From contig NW_026946366.1 in the NCBI RefSeq assembly GCF_035222375.1, forward strand, positions 186,001 through 250,000: 64,000 bases of DNA, written 5' to 3'. The notes below the pieces were generated by a model. It did not search any database. It was not told where the DNA came from and was given only the letters and a program-made list of their open reading frames with translations. This DNA is from Podospora pseudocomata. Lineage: Eukaryota; Ascomycota; Sordariomycetes; Sordariales; Podosporaceae. The position numbers were made by a program, and so were the translations under genes. Of the stretch, positions 12,036 to 24,390 are shown one piece after another. Every line of letters starts with the position of its first letter. Positions within the stretch are counted from its first letter, which is position 1.

Positions 12036-15000
12036 CTAACACTGCCTCTTAACCCCACTAAACATCTCCTCCGCCGCCCTCCACATACTACTCGTATCTT
12101 CATTCCCATCAGCCCCATCCCCACGGTCCCTATCCCTATGCCTGGGTGATACAGGCGGAGGCGGAAAAGGCAAGATCTCCGCAGGATACTCCTCATCCAT
12201 ATCATACGGACTCCCCGCACTACTCCTACTGTTCTCAATACTAGCAATAGCACTGCTCGCCTCCCTCGGCAAACCTCTAAACCTTCTCTTCATCCTTTCC
12301 GTAAAACTTTCCTCTCCTCCTTGTCTTTGCTCAACCTGCTGCAGTTCTAAAGATGGCATCGGGCTGAGAGAAGGACTGTGGACGGGTTTCTTCTGTCCGT
12401 TCCCACTGGGGTGAAGAGACAGGGTGTTTTGTTCCGGTTGTAGATACTGACGCTGTTGCTCCGGCGCCTCAATAACAACCGCCGGCTGGTTATACCCACT
12501 CACCACCTCCCCCTTCTGTTCCCAACCCCCAACCTCATCATACCCCCCCGTATAACACTCCTCCATAAAATCATCCACCCCATCCAACACCCCTACTCCC
12601 TCCCCCTCACCACCCACCTCCCTGGCCCTCGCCCGTTCCCTAACCCTCTCAAACATCCCAACCCTCTCCTCCGCCTTCTCCGCCCTCCCCTTCCACATAT
12701 CCCTCTCCATTTCCACCTCCCTCAACCTCTCCCTCAACCTCTCGCACTCCTCCCCGACATCCGCCTTGACAACCAACTCCCTCGTCAACTGCATAATCTG
12801 CCCCGACTTTTCCACCAACTGCATCTGCAAACTGCGAATCTGAGCCTCCAGAGCAATCGTCTGCGATTTTTGCCGGCCGGCACTCCGCTCCTCTTCTTCC
12901 TGCTGTTGCTCAGGAAACCCTGGATGGTCACCAAAACTCGAAGCTCTAGAAGGTGCAGACCACTTCTCCTTGACTGTGACGTGTGAGTCATCATCGTTTC
13001 TCGTAGTCCGGGAAAAGCTGACACGATGCTTAGGTGTAGTAACCTCTGAACTCGGCCTACGAGCTGCCTCCCGCTCAGGAGGAGCCGGTGTCACCACCAT
13101 CTCCTCATCCACCCCCTTTTCCGCACCCGCAACAACCCCAGTAGCCTTCGCCTTCTCCATCGCAGCCTCAAGCTCATCGCTACCCTCCCCCACAACCCCC
13201 GGCATCTTCTCAACCTCAACCGGACTCCTCAACCTCCCCGGACTCGCCCCCCAAACAGCCGCAGCCTCCACACTCCCCTTCGACCTCCTCACCGGCACAA
13301 CAGGCGGCACCAACGTCCGTCCCCTCTCCACCACCTCCCCTGGCATACTCTCAGACTTCCTCATCTCAATCTGCTTAACCGGACAAGCTGGCGGCGGCGG
13401 CTTCAACGGCGACATCGACTTCGACGGCGAAACCCCCTTCCTCGGCGAAGGGTTAACCGTATACTGCGCCAACACCCCACTCGGCTTCAAATCAAGGCTT
13501 CCCCCCCCAACCTTCTGCATAGGCGACGGCACAAACGCCTCCTCTTTGCTCGCGCTCTCAAACATCGCCGCCATGGCCTTGACCGCGCTGCCGACTGACG
13601 TGACCGGTCTCAGGTAATGCTGCACCGTGGTACCAGGGGTAGCAGTGACAGGAGTAGTAGACTCGACGATCGTCGTTGCCCGCTTGTCAGGGCTCTGCTG
13701 CGGTGTCTTGGGTAGAGGAGACGACTTCTTGCGTGCATTGTCCAGCCTCGAGAGTCTCTTCTCCCTAATATCACCACTACTCGTCGTGCTGATGACCTTA
13801 TCATCATCATGCGAAGTGGTGCTCATGGATGTCCTAGTTTGCGACGACCTCCTCTCCTTTCCGATCTGCTGCCTTCTCTCCCCGGCGGTGGGAGATCCTC
13901 CGGGCTGCTCTGACGACCCAAGAGACTTGCGCGAGCGAAAGGGTATGAATCGTGGACTTGTCGGTTGAGCAGAGGGACTCTCAGTATCCGTTGAAGCACC
14001 CCGATGCCTTGATCGCCAGGCAGCAAGCCTGGACCGTTTCTGTCCAGAGACATCGCTCCGCGGTAAATCATCTCGCAGACCCTTATTTTCCACCCGAGCT
14101 GGCGAAGACACAGTAAAGGACCCCGGAACGACTATCGGTCTTGCAGTATCTTGAGATGATCCTCTTTGGTGGTCCTCGGAACTCCGGTCCCTGCTCCGAG
14201 CACTGCTGAAGGAACCAGATGGTCTTTTTACTCGACAACCCTTATTTTTGGTACGTTGAAGTCCTCCTGTATTTTCTGTATTCATCTCTGCCATATCCTT
14301 AAACTGGTCATCATTGTCTGCTCGTTTGTTCAAACTCAGCTGACTCAACCGCTTCTTCTCCGCTCTCATGCTTCCCGCCACGTCGTTCTTAAATCGGATG
14401 GAATCTGCGGAGATCACAAGTCGACGTCTGGCCGTCGGAGTCGGAGAGGCAGGAGAGGGCCCTCTCGGCATCTCGGGGACGTTCATGCTGATGTTGTCTG
14501 GAGTGGGATAACGAGTACCTGCTGTTCCGGCGCCGGTTGACGAGCTCGTCAGCACTGATTCTCCTGGAGCCCAAGGTGGGGGTCGTTGGCGAAGAGAGAG
14601 AGGCTCCTCCATGGCTGCATACTGAACGGTTTCCAAAGGAGCGGGAGGGTATCCATACATCTGCTCACCAGCGGCATCGTGGTAATTCTGATTATGGTGA
14701 TGGCCCGTCGGGGATGTTGCTTCCGGGTCCGCGAGCGATGGCTCCTCAGCAGTGGGCGACAACAACGGCATGGAGGCCATCGCGCCAACTCGATGTTGGG
14801 ACGAAGAGCGAGCATTCCCAGTCCTTGGCCGTTGCCGCTGCACCGAAAGTGAAGACCGGCTCATCCCGAGTCGTCCCGGCCCTCCACCGGATGCTCGTCC
14901 TTCCGCCTAGTTAGCCAACCGTCCCGAGTCTAGCAGCCATCCGGAGGAAGTAGACTTACTAGCGTCAGGAGTAGGACTAGGCGGAATAGGTGATCCTCCT

Positions 15001-16951
15001 TCTTCGGATTGCCTCGAGTGACGATTTCTCAACCCGCTCCCCCATTCCGCAGGCTTTCTCACCACAAACGACTCAGACGCAGAAGGTCTGAGCCCACCAG
15101 CCTTGTCCTGCAGAGACTCCTGCTGCCGGTAGTGATGCCGAGCATGCTGCTCCGAGATTGCCGTCGGGCTGGACTTGAGCACGTCCAGGTTCTTCATATG
15201 CTTGACAACCTCCCGCCAGTGCACAATCAGCATCTCAGCAATGCTGTTCGCAACATGTATCTTGTCAACAGACAACGCCCCTCGCCGCGAATGAGTAGCC
15301 TCCGTATCTGTGGACGTTTTACACTTCCTCCTCTCTCGTCTGGCAGCAGGTGGCGTAACAGGAAACAACACCAGCCCCTGATTTGGATTTGCAATCCTCA
15401 TCGTATATCCATGAATCAAATCCCCCACCAACAACGGCCCAAACACAATCCCCAAAGCATTATACCCCATCAAATCCGCCGTAGGCAGCGGCCGTCCCAG
15501 TTCATCCTCCCTGGGAGTCTTCTCCGCCGTCCTCCCAATCAAACACAGCAACCCAAACACGGCACAAATCAACTCCCTCCGGAACTGCGACTTGACCGTG
15601 CCAATAGCAAGCGCAATCAACCTCGCCCTCAACTTCGTCTGCTTCGTCCTCGGAAACTCGGGATCCCCCTTCAGCTGACTGTGAATAGCCACCAAGGCAT
15701 CAAACAAGGCCAAACTCCCCAATATCCCCCCCGGCAGTCCCGCCAGCAACCGTTTAAACGTCGAGGCCACATCGTGCGTCCCAACCTTGATATGACTCGG
15801 CAGATTCGGACACCGAATCGTACTCGCAATCTCGTCCTTGTCCCCCTCGGCACAGCAATAATACTCATACAGCGCATTCACCACCCTCACCGATCCCGGA
15901 ATGCGAAACACCCCCTGAGTATCTGCCGCATGCTGAACCAGATATTGCGCCGTCGCCCGAAAGCACGTCGGCAGCACCAGCGATCCCGCCGCATACTCGC
16001 TCGGCAGATACAAGAAGCTCTTCCCGCACAGCCTCACCAAGCTCTGCAGGTCCTCATCCTTGAGCGAATCCCTCCTCATCATCACCCCATTCACCAAATG
16101 CATGGCCAAATCACTCACGCTCCTCTTATGCTTCACCATCTTCTTCCCCTTTTGATCCTCCCCCCCTTCCGCCCCCGTCGTAGTCATCGACCGCCCACTC
16201 AAACTCGCAACCCCACTCCCACCCGAGACCTGCCTCCCCAGAAATGTCCTCGAAAACCAACTCCTCTTTGAACAATGTCGATTATTCTCCTGCTGCTGCA
16301 AAGGCGACCTATCCGGCTGTTGCCCTTGTCAGCCCCCCTCCTCACCCAACAACAACAACAACAATCACCGAGAAACAAACCTACCGACTCTTGCCCTCCC
16401 CCCCCACCCTCAACCACCACAATCCCCCTAACCCCATACTTCGCCGCCAACCGGTTATACTCCCCCACAAACTCGCTCCTATCCCCCACCTCATCCGTAT
16501 CGCTCAACCCCCCCAAATCCCCGCTCGAGCTCGTCCACGTCGCACTGCTATCATTCCCTCCTCCCCTTCCACCACCAAAAGTCGCCGAGTGCGGAAGCGG
16601 TAGCTGTAACCTTCTAGGTCCTATCCCAGGTCCAAACCCACCGCCAACCGGTGAACTCTGAAAGTTGCCCCCACTGCTGAACGACCGTCCTCCCGCGAGA
16701 TTGGATGGCTGGTGGGTTTCGAGAGAGGCATACCTCGACGACGACAGTGACGGCCCCGCCTCGTCAATATCTGATAAAGGTTCGTGGGTGTTGTTGTCAT
16801 CCTCCTCCTCCTGATCAAGCGACTCGCTCGACCAGGTCCGTTCCATCCGAGCGCGTCGACCTTCGTCCCCATGGCGAGGAGGCGGAGAAGAACCGCCGAA
16901 CCGGAGGGTTTGTTGATGCTGCTGCTGCCGCTGCTGCTGTTGCTGCATCAT
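12036..16951 (-). CDS. Rho GTPase-activating protein with C-terminal coiled coil
   Basis: Three minus-strand exons, 16951-16385, 16316-14960 and 14893-12036, join in phase to give 1593 aa. The start MMQQQQQRQQQHQQ begins a Gln-rich, disordered N-terminus. A conserved stretch EFVGEYNRLAAKYGVRGIVV ends exon 1. A SKRSWFSRTFLGRQ motif follows, then a RhoGAP domain at about residues 300-540 with the arginine finger in GVFRIPGS (Arg327) and the helices RGALSVDKIHVANSIAEMLIVHW. RhoGAPs speed GTP hydrolysis by Rho/Cdc42-type GTPases and shape polarity. The C-terminal 1000 residues are Ser/Pro-rich except for a coiled coil at about 1320-1405 (LEAQIRSLQMQLVEKSGQIM...). The second intron separates two long open frames that could be mistaken for two genes; the phase and the CTAAC branch point support one gene. 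Confidence 0.88.
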
Positions 16952-17039
16952 CTCGTTTGTTGTATCCAGTAAAAGACAAGGGAAATAGCAAACAATCGAA
17001 TCGAAGGGAGGAAGAGCGCAGGATAAAAGTATTATTCAA

Positions 17040-17092
17040 CACACACAGACACACAGACACACACACACACACACACACACATACACACACAC
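17040..17092. repeat. (AC)n microsatellite
   Basis: An interrupted dinucleotide AC run about 53 nt long, roughly 90 bp upstream of the RhoGAP start codon. Overlapping open frames made of Cys/Val or His/Thr repeats are artefacts. Confidence 0.9.
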
Positions 17093-17528
17093 GAGAAAGA
17101 TGAACAGACCCCAAAAGCAGGATTGTCTTCAGCAAACGGTCTGTCTTTCCCCCCATGCTTCCAACCAAAGGAAAGAAAGAGATTGCGTCAAGGTCAAAAT
17201 TAGAAAGAAGACCTGACGGTGTGCATTATCCCCTTGTGCAGGCAGGTAGGTGCATCTGCAAGCTGCTGCAACAACAAAGAGGCAGGCAGGCAGGTATCTA
17301 GCAACGCTAGTGTGTCAGTTACCTTAGGCTTCTCCCCTCTGCTGCTTCCCGTTTTGCATGTTTGACTTCCAGGTTGTTCAGTTCAGGCAGGAGGAATTGG
17401 ATGCCCCTTCCAACAAACGGAAGGAGGGACCGTGGGCGAGTAAAGTGTGGCTGGTGGGAAAGCTTCAAAGGGTCAAGGGGAATAGACACCACGTAAAACA
17501 TATCACAAATCTCTTCAATTAAGAAACT

Positions 17529-17580
17529 GAGAGTGAGAGAGAGAGAGAGAGAGAAAGAAAGAGAGAGAGAGACAGAGGGA
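17529..17580. repeat. (GA)n-rich microsatellite
   Basis: Imperfect GA repeat of about 50 nt lying in the SNF4 3' flank. Confidence 0.85.
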
Positions 17581-17812
17581 GGGAGGGGGAGAGAGTCAGA
17601 GTCAGAGAGAAACAAAAAGTCTATACCGTGGGGTAAAAAATAGAACAGAATATGCAACCATGGTATTCCTTGTCCACATCCGGCCCGTGACGCCATGCAA
17701 ATGCAAATCAAAATAAATCGGAGTCAAGCATAACCCAAGAGGCCTGGTGAGGGACACAGGGTAGATACTGGTCCCCGTTCCAAATATTATCATGCCCATG
17801 CCGCCCCCCGAC

Positions 17813-19493
17813 CTAATTCCCCCGAATGTCGTCGTCCTCCTCGCCATAGAGCAAAACATACTTTAGAATGTCCGATAGTGAAATGATGCCCTTGAGACGG
17901 TTATCGTCATCCACCACAATCAACCGATGCACCCGTGACTTCCGAATTGTGTCAAAGATGGCATCCAGCCGGTCATCCTCATTGCACGTGTAGATGCCAC
18001 CGAATTCTTCGGCCCGTCTGGACAGCGCCTCGCCCACCGTGGCGCTCAGCTCGTCGTAGGCGCCACCCTTGATGCAGGGTATCACATCGACCGCCTCAAA
18101 CAGGTTCAGAACCCTGTTGTCCTTATCGATGATGGGCACCGCCGAGATGTTGTACTTGACCATGAGGTGAATAACGTCGAGAACCGAACTGCCCATGGTG
18201 GCCGTCGCCAGGTCCTTGTAGGTGCCCAGCCCAAGCTCTCGGACGGGCTTTTTCAGCAACATGGTGTACTGTTCGTTGTTGACGGCGATGAACTTGAGGA
18301 TGCGATACTGCGTGATGACGCTGACAACCATCTCCCTTCCCGTCTCGTCGTCCCGATCTACCAATGGGATCCTCCTGGCTCTCGTTTTGAGCATGCGCCG
18401 ACATGCCTCATACAAGGGGCGCATAGGATGGACCGACACCGTTTCGAGCGGCAGCACGCCAATTGCCCTTTCAATGTCTGCCGCCTTCATTTTAGCCTCC
18501 GTCTCTCCTAGAAAACCTCCTTTGCGGCGGCCACCTACCTCGAAGACTGCTCAGGCGGAACTGATCGATGTGCGCAATCTCGTCAGGGAACTGGCAGTAG
18601 TACTGAATGACATTGATAAAGTCGGTGCTCGTCAGCAGGCCGGCAAAGGCTGAATTCTGCGAATCCCAGAGCGGCGCTGACACGATGCCTGCATGTTCAA
18701 CCCGGAGTCAGTACGTCATGGGGTAGCAGAGGGCGTCAAGGAGGGGTCCGCGAACCGTTTTGTATGAGAATGTTCAAGCTCTTCTTGATGAGCAGGTTGT
18801 TATCGAGCACAACCAAACGGAAGGACAGAGGCAAGACATCGTAACTCGTCCGGACCTTGAGGAACTCGCGCACCCCTCTCTGTTTGTCCAAAACCACGCG
18901 TTAGCTTCCATGTCGAGGCCATCAGGGTCTGCTGCAGCCCATGGCCGGAACCCCGCATCAGCAGCAGTTGCATTGCGAGGTTGGGAGCGCAGGGAGACAG
19001 CGGGGTTCGTTCCCAGCCAGGCGGGTTGGGCGCGTGGCCATTCGGAACGTGGGGAGGATGGGTCGATGGATGTTTGAACATGTGTGCCAGGGAGGCCGGG
19101 CTGTCTATGTATGTATATACATGTATTTCATGTGTGTATCATGTGTGTGTCTGGGTGCGCGTGGATGGGAAGGGCGCGGGGGTTGACGGCTGGGCAAGGG
19201 GGGGCACGATGGGTGTTAGATAGATAAATGCTCACCAGACCCTGCATCTGCTCCTTGTCCAGCGGACCTGAGGCTCTATTATCCGACATTGTGCGACTGA
19301 TGGGCTTTGGACGCAAGTAGGAGGACGGGGCCGCGACAAAGGGGAGCTCGTGACCATGTCGCAGCGGCAGCGGGCCACTGGAATTGGTTCCAGCCGCAGA
19401 GGTTGTGGTGGGAGAGGAGGCAACAGGAGCACTGCCCTCGGTGGCAGGTCCAGGATGTGCCTTTTCGGCGGGCGTACGAGTGTCGTCTTCCAT
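17813..19493 (-). CDS. SNF4: AMP-activated/SNF1 protein kinase gamma subunit (CBS-domain protein)
   Basis: Regulatory gamma subunit of the SNF1/AMPK energy-sensing kinase, binding adenine nucleotides through CBS repeats. Exons 19493-19236, 18879-18756, 18688-18539 and 18477-17813 give 398 aa. Family landmarks run through the joins: [20 protein letters not shown] (exon 2), [20 protein letters not shown] (exon 2-3 join), [20 protein letters not shown] (exon 3-4 join), [39 protein letters not shown] and [20 protein letters not shown]. The N-terminal ~70 residues are a disordered extension. The ATG at 19493 ([11 protein letters not shown]) is preferred; an in-frame ATG at 19736 would add 81 unlikely-looking residues. 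Intron 1 is long (356 nt, GCTAAC branch point) and intron 2 uses a weak GTTCGC donor. Confidence 0.92.
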
Positions 19494-21523
19494 TATCGTG
19501 ATGGTGGAACGTGGCCGCACATAGGGAGGGACTCTGCTGTTCCGCGGCCGGTGCGCTTCGCCAGGCGCAAAAAAAGGAAACTTGTCTCTTGGGTCCAAGT
19601 TCCAGACAGAGCAAGCTTCCTTTGCGGTGGAAAGTGTTGTTGTGTTGCCGCCCAGCGGGACCGAGGACCGGAGGTAGTCGAGAAGGGGCAGACCAGGAGG
19701 GAGGGAGAAAGAGAGAACAAAGGGAGCTGCAGCCACTCTCTGTCCAGATGCTCGCTAGGCCAGGAACAAGACCTCTCTTGTCTGGAAACTTGTGATACAA
19801 CGGGGCGGGCACTTGGAGAGTTTTATCGGGCAACAGTTCCAGAGCTGCTTGGCTCTGCTTTGCCCGATAAGAAATAATAAGGTGCGACGCTATACCGCTG
19901 GATACCTGCGATTAGTGCATGTGGATGCCGATTCGTCCTGTGGCTTGGGGCTGTGGCTCCGGCACGCCATTTCGATATGTCATGGCTTGGTTCAAAGAGC
20001 CACAACCTCATGGCACTGCGCTGCTGATTACCAGAGTGAGATGTCATATTTTCATGTCTACACAGTGTTGTCAAGTGATCTAATTCCATGGTCTGGATGA
20101 AGCTCCTCTGGTTCAACCACTGACAGTTCCCTATCTCGAGATGCACAAGGTGGGGCACACCAAGGATTGTGATACAAAATCAAGCAGGTTATAAGTCGTC
20201 AAAAAGCTGTATGTGCTAGTTAATCCATCCGTCTTGGTCGATTTCAATACGCTGTCACAGAGTCCAAATCTGAAAATGTTCAAAATGTGATGGTGATGAG
20301 TCTCGGGATTAGAGGAACGGAACTTTTTGCCCCGCCATTCCCAAGCATGACTTCATTGCCTGTGGCCTTCATCCTTCCCACCTTGGGCACGGCAACATAT
20401 AGCCTTCTTGGAGGATTGCGGTGCCTTATGGGATGAACCTTGGAGTATTTGCAGGTTTCATGGTGTACTCATCCCACAACAGCGTCCGAAATATTGGACT
20501 CTATTTTATGCGCGTAGAGTTTTCTGGATGGCCATCAAAGATCACCGCAGGATGCTCTGAAACAAGTATGCCGAAGCCGAAGATCGGGGCCGTTCACAGA
20601 TGCATACCTAGATTGCAGGTGCTCCATGGATATGCGCCACAACCGCTGTAAATTGTGTCTTGTAATTGATGCTCCCTGAGCCATATGCCACTCTTGTGCT
20701 CCTAGAGTAGCAGCCTTCTATGTCCTACAATATCTGCTTGGCCATTGGCTAGACAGTCCAATTTTTGATATGGAGTCGATTTCATCTCTGGGGAAGCGAG
20801 CCGAACTCTCCACACTTGCCAAGTGGAACAAGGCCTGATAAGCCAATGTTTAGATGTTGACGTAGGTAATCCATCCCCAACGGTCGTCTCGGAGTGAGGC
20901 TGTCAGGAGAGGGCAGACATGTTCGTCTGGAAGGGCGGGAGGCGGGGAGGTGGTGGTCGGTGAAGGTGGTGAGCCTGACGTGCCTGACCGGCAACACGTT
21001 GTTGTTCTTGAGCTGTCACAGCTTCCAGGGCTCTGTCGCCAACTCATGTTGGGTGAGTGGGTTGCCGTTGCCGAGCTGCAGGGTACAAAGGTACAACATC
21101 AAGCAGCGCACAGGCCACAGCGACCCCAGAAGCTGCGTTGGACAAGGCAGCGTCGATTCGATGACACTGGAAGCAGAGCGCCTCCCATTGTGTGTGTGTG
21201 CGTGTGCCGTGCGATTCCCTGGTGATCCAGGTCCCCCAAACAACAAACAACATCGGCCTCGGCAGCCCAACGCCTGCCAACTCAACCTGACCGCTAGGTA
21301 CTGGCCGCCACTGTGAACCCCATCAAACTCCCCATTCGAGGGCCATGTTTCTTTGATATCTTTTCTCTTGTTGCACATCCCGCTCCCTTCCGCTGCAAGC
21401 CAGCGACAGCCGCCAACCGACCGAGCTTGCTTTTCAATACCTACACCACACCAGACAAACCCCGACATCATCTCACCCCGAGCCTTCGAACTCGGACCCC
21501 TTGGCGCTCTTCCATCAGCCGCC
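19494..21523. other. Divergent intergenic region SNF4-VAC8
   Basis: About 2 kb between two divergently transcribed genes. It contains both promoters. A CT-rich stretch precedes the VAC8 start, and a short TGTG run lies near 21191-21205. Open frames here lack recognisable motifs. Confidence 0.5.
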
Positions 21524-23592
21524 ATGGGTGTCTGTAATTCTACTTGCTGTGGAGGTACGTCTTTTCTGTGTCCGGTATCTGATAGGGCTGTTGCGCTGAT
21601 GCTAGATTCCGCAGGCAAATCCCGCGATGGGCTATACGAAAATGTCCTCGCCGACAACGAAAGGGAGGCCGTAGCCGACCTTCTTCAATACCTTGAAAAC
21701 GTACGCTGCCACGGTTATTGGCCGTCTACCCGTTGCTGACATGCTGATAGCGTGGAGAGACCGATTTCTTCTCCGGTGAACCTCTTCGAGCTCTGAGCAC
21801 TCTCGTCTTCTCAGACAACATCGACCTGCAACGAAGCGCGAGTTTGACATTCGCCGAGATCACAGAACGAGGTGCGTGGGCAATGACCCGCATGTGCGGC
21901 CTACTTTCCGCCATGCTGTCCAAGCACGGGCGAGACCAGGCAGTCGCCGTGTGCAAATCGCTAACATGTGATCTTCTACAGACGTACGAGCCGTCGACCG
22001 CGACACCCTCGGGCCTATTCTCTTCCTTCTGGAGAACTCGGACATCGAGGTACAACGAGCGGCTAGTGCCGCGCTGGGAAATCTTGCCGTCAACTGTAAG
22101 GACACTGCCGGCAACCTTTCGCGGAGCAACGCCATCGGATGCTAACACAAACGTGCAGCGGATAACAAGGTTCTGATTGTTCAGCTTGGTGGTCTCCAAC
22201 CCCTTATCCGGCAAATGATGTCGCCAAACGTCGAGGTTCAGTGCAACGCCGTCGGGTGTATCACCAATTTGGCTACCCATGAGGATAACAAGGCTAAGAT
22301 CGCACGGTCTGGTGCCCTTGGTCCATTGACACGCCTTGCCAAATCGAAGGATATGAGGGTACAGAGGAATGCCACCGGGGCTTTGCTCAATATGACACAT
22401 TCCGGTATGTTGGTTGTCACGACTTCTGTGCTCGGCAAATCGCGGCTAACAAGTTTTGTAGACGAAAACCGGCAACAACTAGTGAATGCTGGTGCCATCC
22501 CCGTCCTCGTCCAGCTTCTTTCCTCGGCCGACGTGGACGTCCAATATTATTGCACGACAGCCTTGAGCAATATTGCTGTCGATGCTGCCAACAGGCGGAA
22601 GTTGGCGCAGTCCGAGACCAGGCTTGTGCAGTCTTTGGTACACTTGATGGATTCATCATCGCCAAAGGTACAATGCCAAGCCGCCCTGGCACTTCGAAAT
22701 CTCGCCTCGGACGAAAAGTACCAGCTCGAAATCGTCCGCACCAACGGTCTTGGGGCTCTCCTCCGTCTACTTCAATCTTCTTACCTGCCTTTAATCTTGT
22801 CCGCAGTCGCATGCATACGCAATATCTCCATCCATCCTTCAAACGAGTCGCCAATTATCGAAGCCGGATTTCTCAAGCCACTGGTTGACCTCCTCGGTTC
22901 TACTGATAACGAGGAGATCCAGTGCCATGCGATCTCAACGCTTCGAAATCTTGCCGCAAGCTCTGACCGTAACAAGTCGCTCGTGCTCGAGGCGGGTGCC
23001 GTACAGAAGTGCAAGCAGCTTGTACTCGAGGTTCCTGTAACGGTTCAATCCGAGATGACGGCTGCTATTGCTGTTCTCGCCCTGAGTGACGAGCTCAAGA
23101 CACATCTGCTGGAGCTTGGCGTCTTTGAGGTTTTGATTCCACTCACAAAGTCACCCAGCATTGAGGTTCAAGGAAACAGTGCTGCCGCCCTGGGCAACCT
23201 GTCATCCAAAGGTCAGTGGTGTTTTTTACAGTGTATTGTGTGTGTGCTAACCATTTCTAGTGGGCGATTATTCGATATTCATCCAGAGCTGGACAGATCC
23301 TTGCGACGGCATTCACGGCTACCTCAGCGGGTTTCTCGCCAGCGGAGATGCCACCTTTCAGCACATCGCGATCTGGACGCTGCTTCAGCTTCTTGAATCC
23401 GAGGATAAGAAGCTTATTGGGCTCATTGGCAAGTCCACGGATATCATGGAAATGATGAAGCAGATTGCCAACCGACAGGTCGAGTCGGACAACGAACTCG
23501 AAGACGACGATGAAGGCGAGGTTATCAGTCTCGCTCAGCGCTGCTTGGAGTTGTTGGGTCAGGGTGCGTCGAAGAGTCATATTGAGGGTTGA
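21524..23592 (+). CDS. VAC8: Vacuolar armadillo-repeat protein Vac8
   Basis: Acylated armadillo protein of the vacuolar membrane, known in yeast for vacuole inheritance, vacuole fusion, nucleus-vacuole junctions and cytoplasm-to-vacuole targeting. Seven exons (21524-21554, 21615-21700, 21751-21871, 21982-22095, 22159-22404, 22462-23211, 23261-23592) join in phase to 559 aa, the usual family length. Exon 1 encodes only [10 protein letters not shown]: Gly2 for N-myristoylation and Cys4, Cys8 and Cys9 for palmitoylation. Then come [18 protein letters not shown] and about eleven or twelve ARM repeats, e.g. [19 protein letters not shown] and [19 protein letters not shown]. An acidic segment ([12 protein letters not shown]) precedes the C-terminus. 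Every intron has a GTRNGT-like donor and AG acceptor; lengths are 49-110 nt. Confidence 0.95.
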
Positions 23593-24390
23593 GACCGGCA
23601 CGGCTCTTCAATAGGAGGTTGAGCTTTTGTTCTGCGCTTGTTGGCATTGTTTTATTGGTTCATTCTGGCTTAAGATATTCATTCGGCATAGTACTCGGCG
23701 TGGAGTTGGCGGCGTCTGTATGAATTACCATACACGGAACGGGAAGGAAGGAAGTATGGAGGAAAAGGGGGGGGGTTCGGAAGACCTTGTATCTTGAACC
23801 TGAACCGGTCGAGCATATGGAAGGGGTCGTGGCGGTGGTCGGGTTATGGAACAGGACAAAACGAAGGGAAGCCAGGACATGGAGCACTTACTACATGTTT
23901 TTTTCTCCTCTTTTTCAAAAGACCGCCGGGGCTTCTTTTGGGACCTCTTTTTTTCCTTTGTACTACTACACATTACCACTATGACACACACAGAGAAAGA
24001 GTTTTTGTGTTTTTTTTCTTCGGGCTTTGACAGTGTTTTTGGCCTCTTTGGGGCGTCTTTTTCACTATGTTTTATACACGGGTTATGATGGTTGTTGTTG
24101 GGTGGGGGAAGAAGGGGTGGGGGAAGAAGGGTGGGGGGCGGTGATTGTTTGTTGCTATTTATTTTTGATCCATACCACCTTTTATTATTGTGAATTCCAA
24201 CTTCTATTCCGGCAGCATTAATACTATGCCTTGATTGTTGTTTTGACCTCTGTTCATTGTGGGATTGATGACATGAATATTGCAGAGACAATAAGTCGGT
24301 TCTTGGCAGATAGTACATGTAAACAGTAGAGAAGGTGAGTAGTATTTTTTGTTTTTTTTTGGGGGGGAACTAATAGCAAAAATACATTCA
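23593..24390. other. Convergent intergenic region VAC8-IMP1
   Basis: Three-prime flanks of converging genes with T-rich and G-rich low-complexity tracts (23930-24060 and 24095-24140). No gene or RNA is recognised. Confidence 0.5.

Larger units (their letters stand above)
16952..17812. other. Intergenic region with two microsatellites
   Basis: Between the RhoGAP start and the SNF4 stop, both on the minus strand. It therefore contains the RhoGAP promoter and the SNF4 3' flank. It holds an AC-repeat and a GA-repeat, listed separately; no other feature is visible. Confidence 0.5.

Noticed and set aside
15009-16271. Plus-strand 420-codon frame opposite the RhoGAP domain
   Set aside because: Arg/Pro/His-rich shadow of the conserved minus-strand RhoGAP exon.
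17040-17092. Cys/Val and His/Thr repeat peptides in AC microsatellite
   Set aside because: Low-complexity translation artefact; same for the run at 36337-36396.
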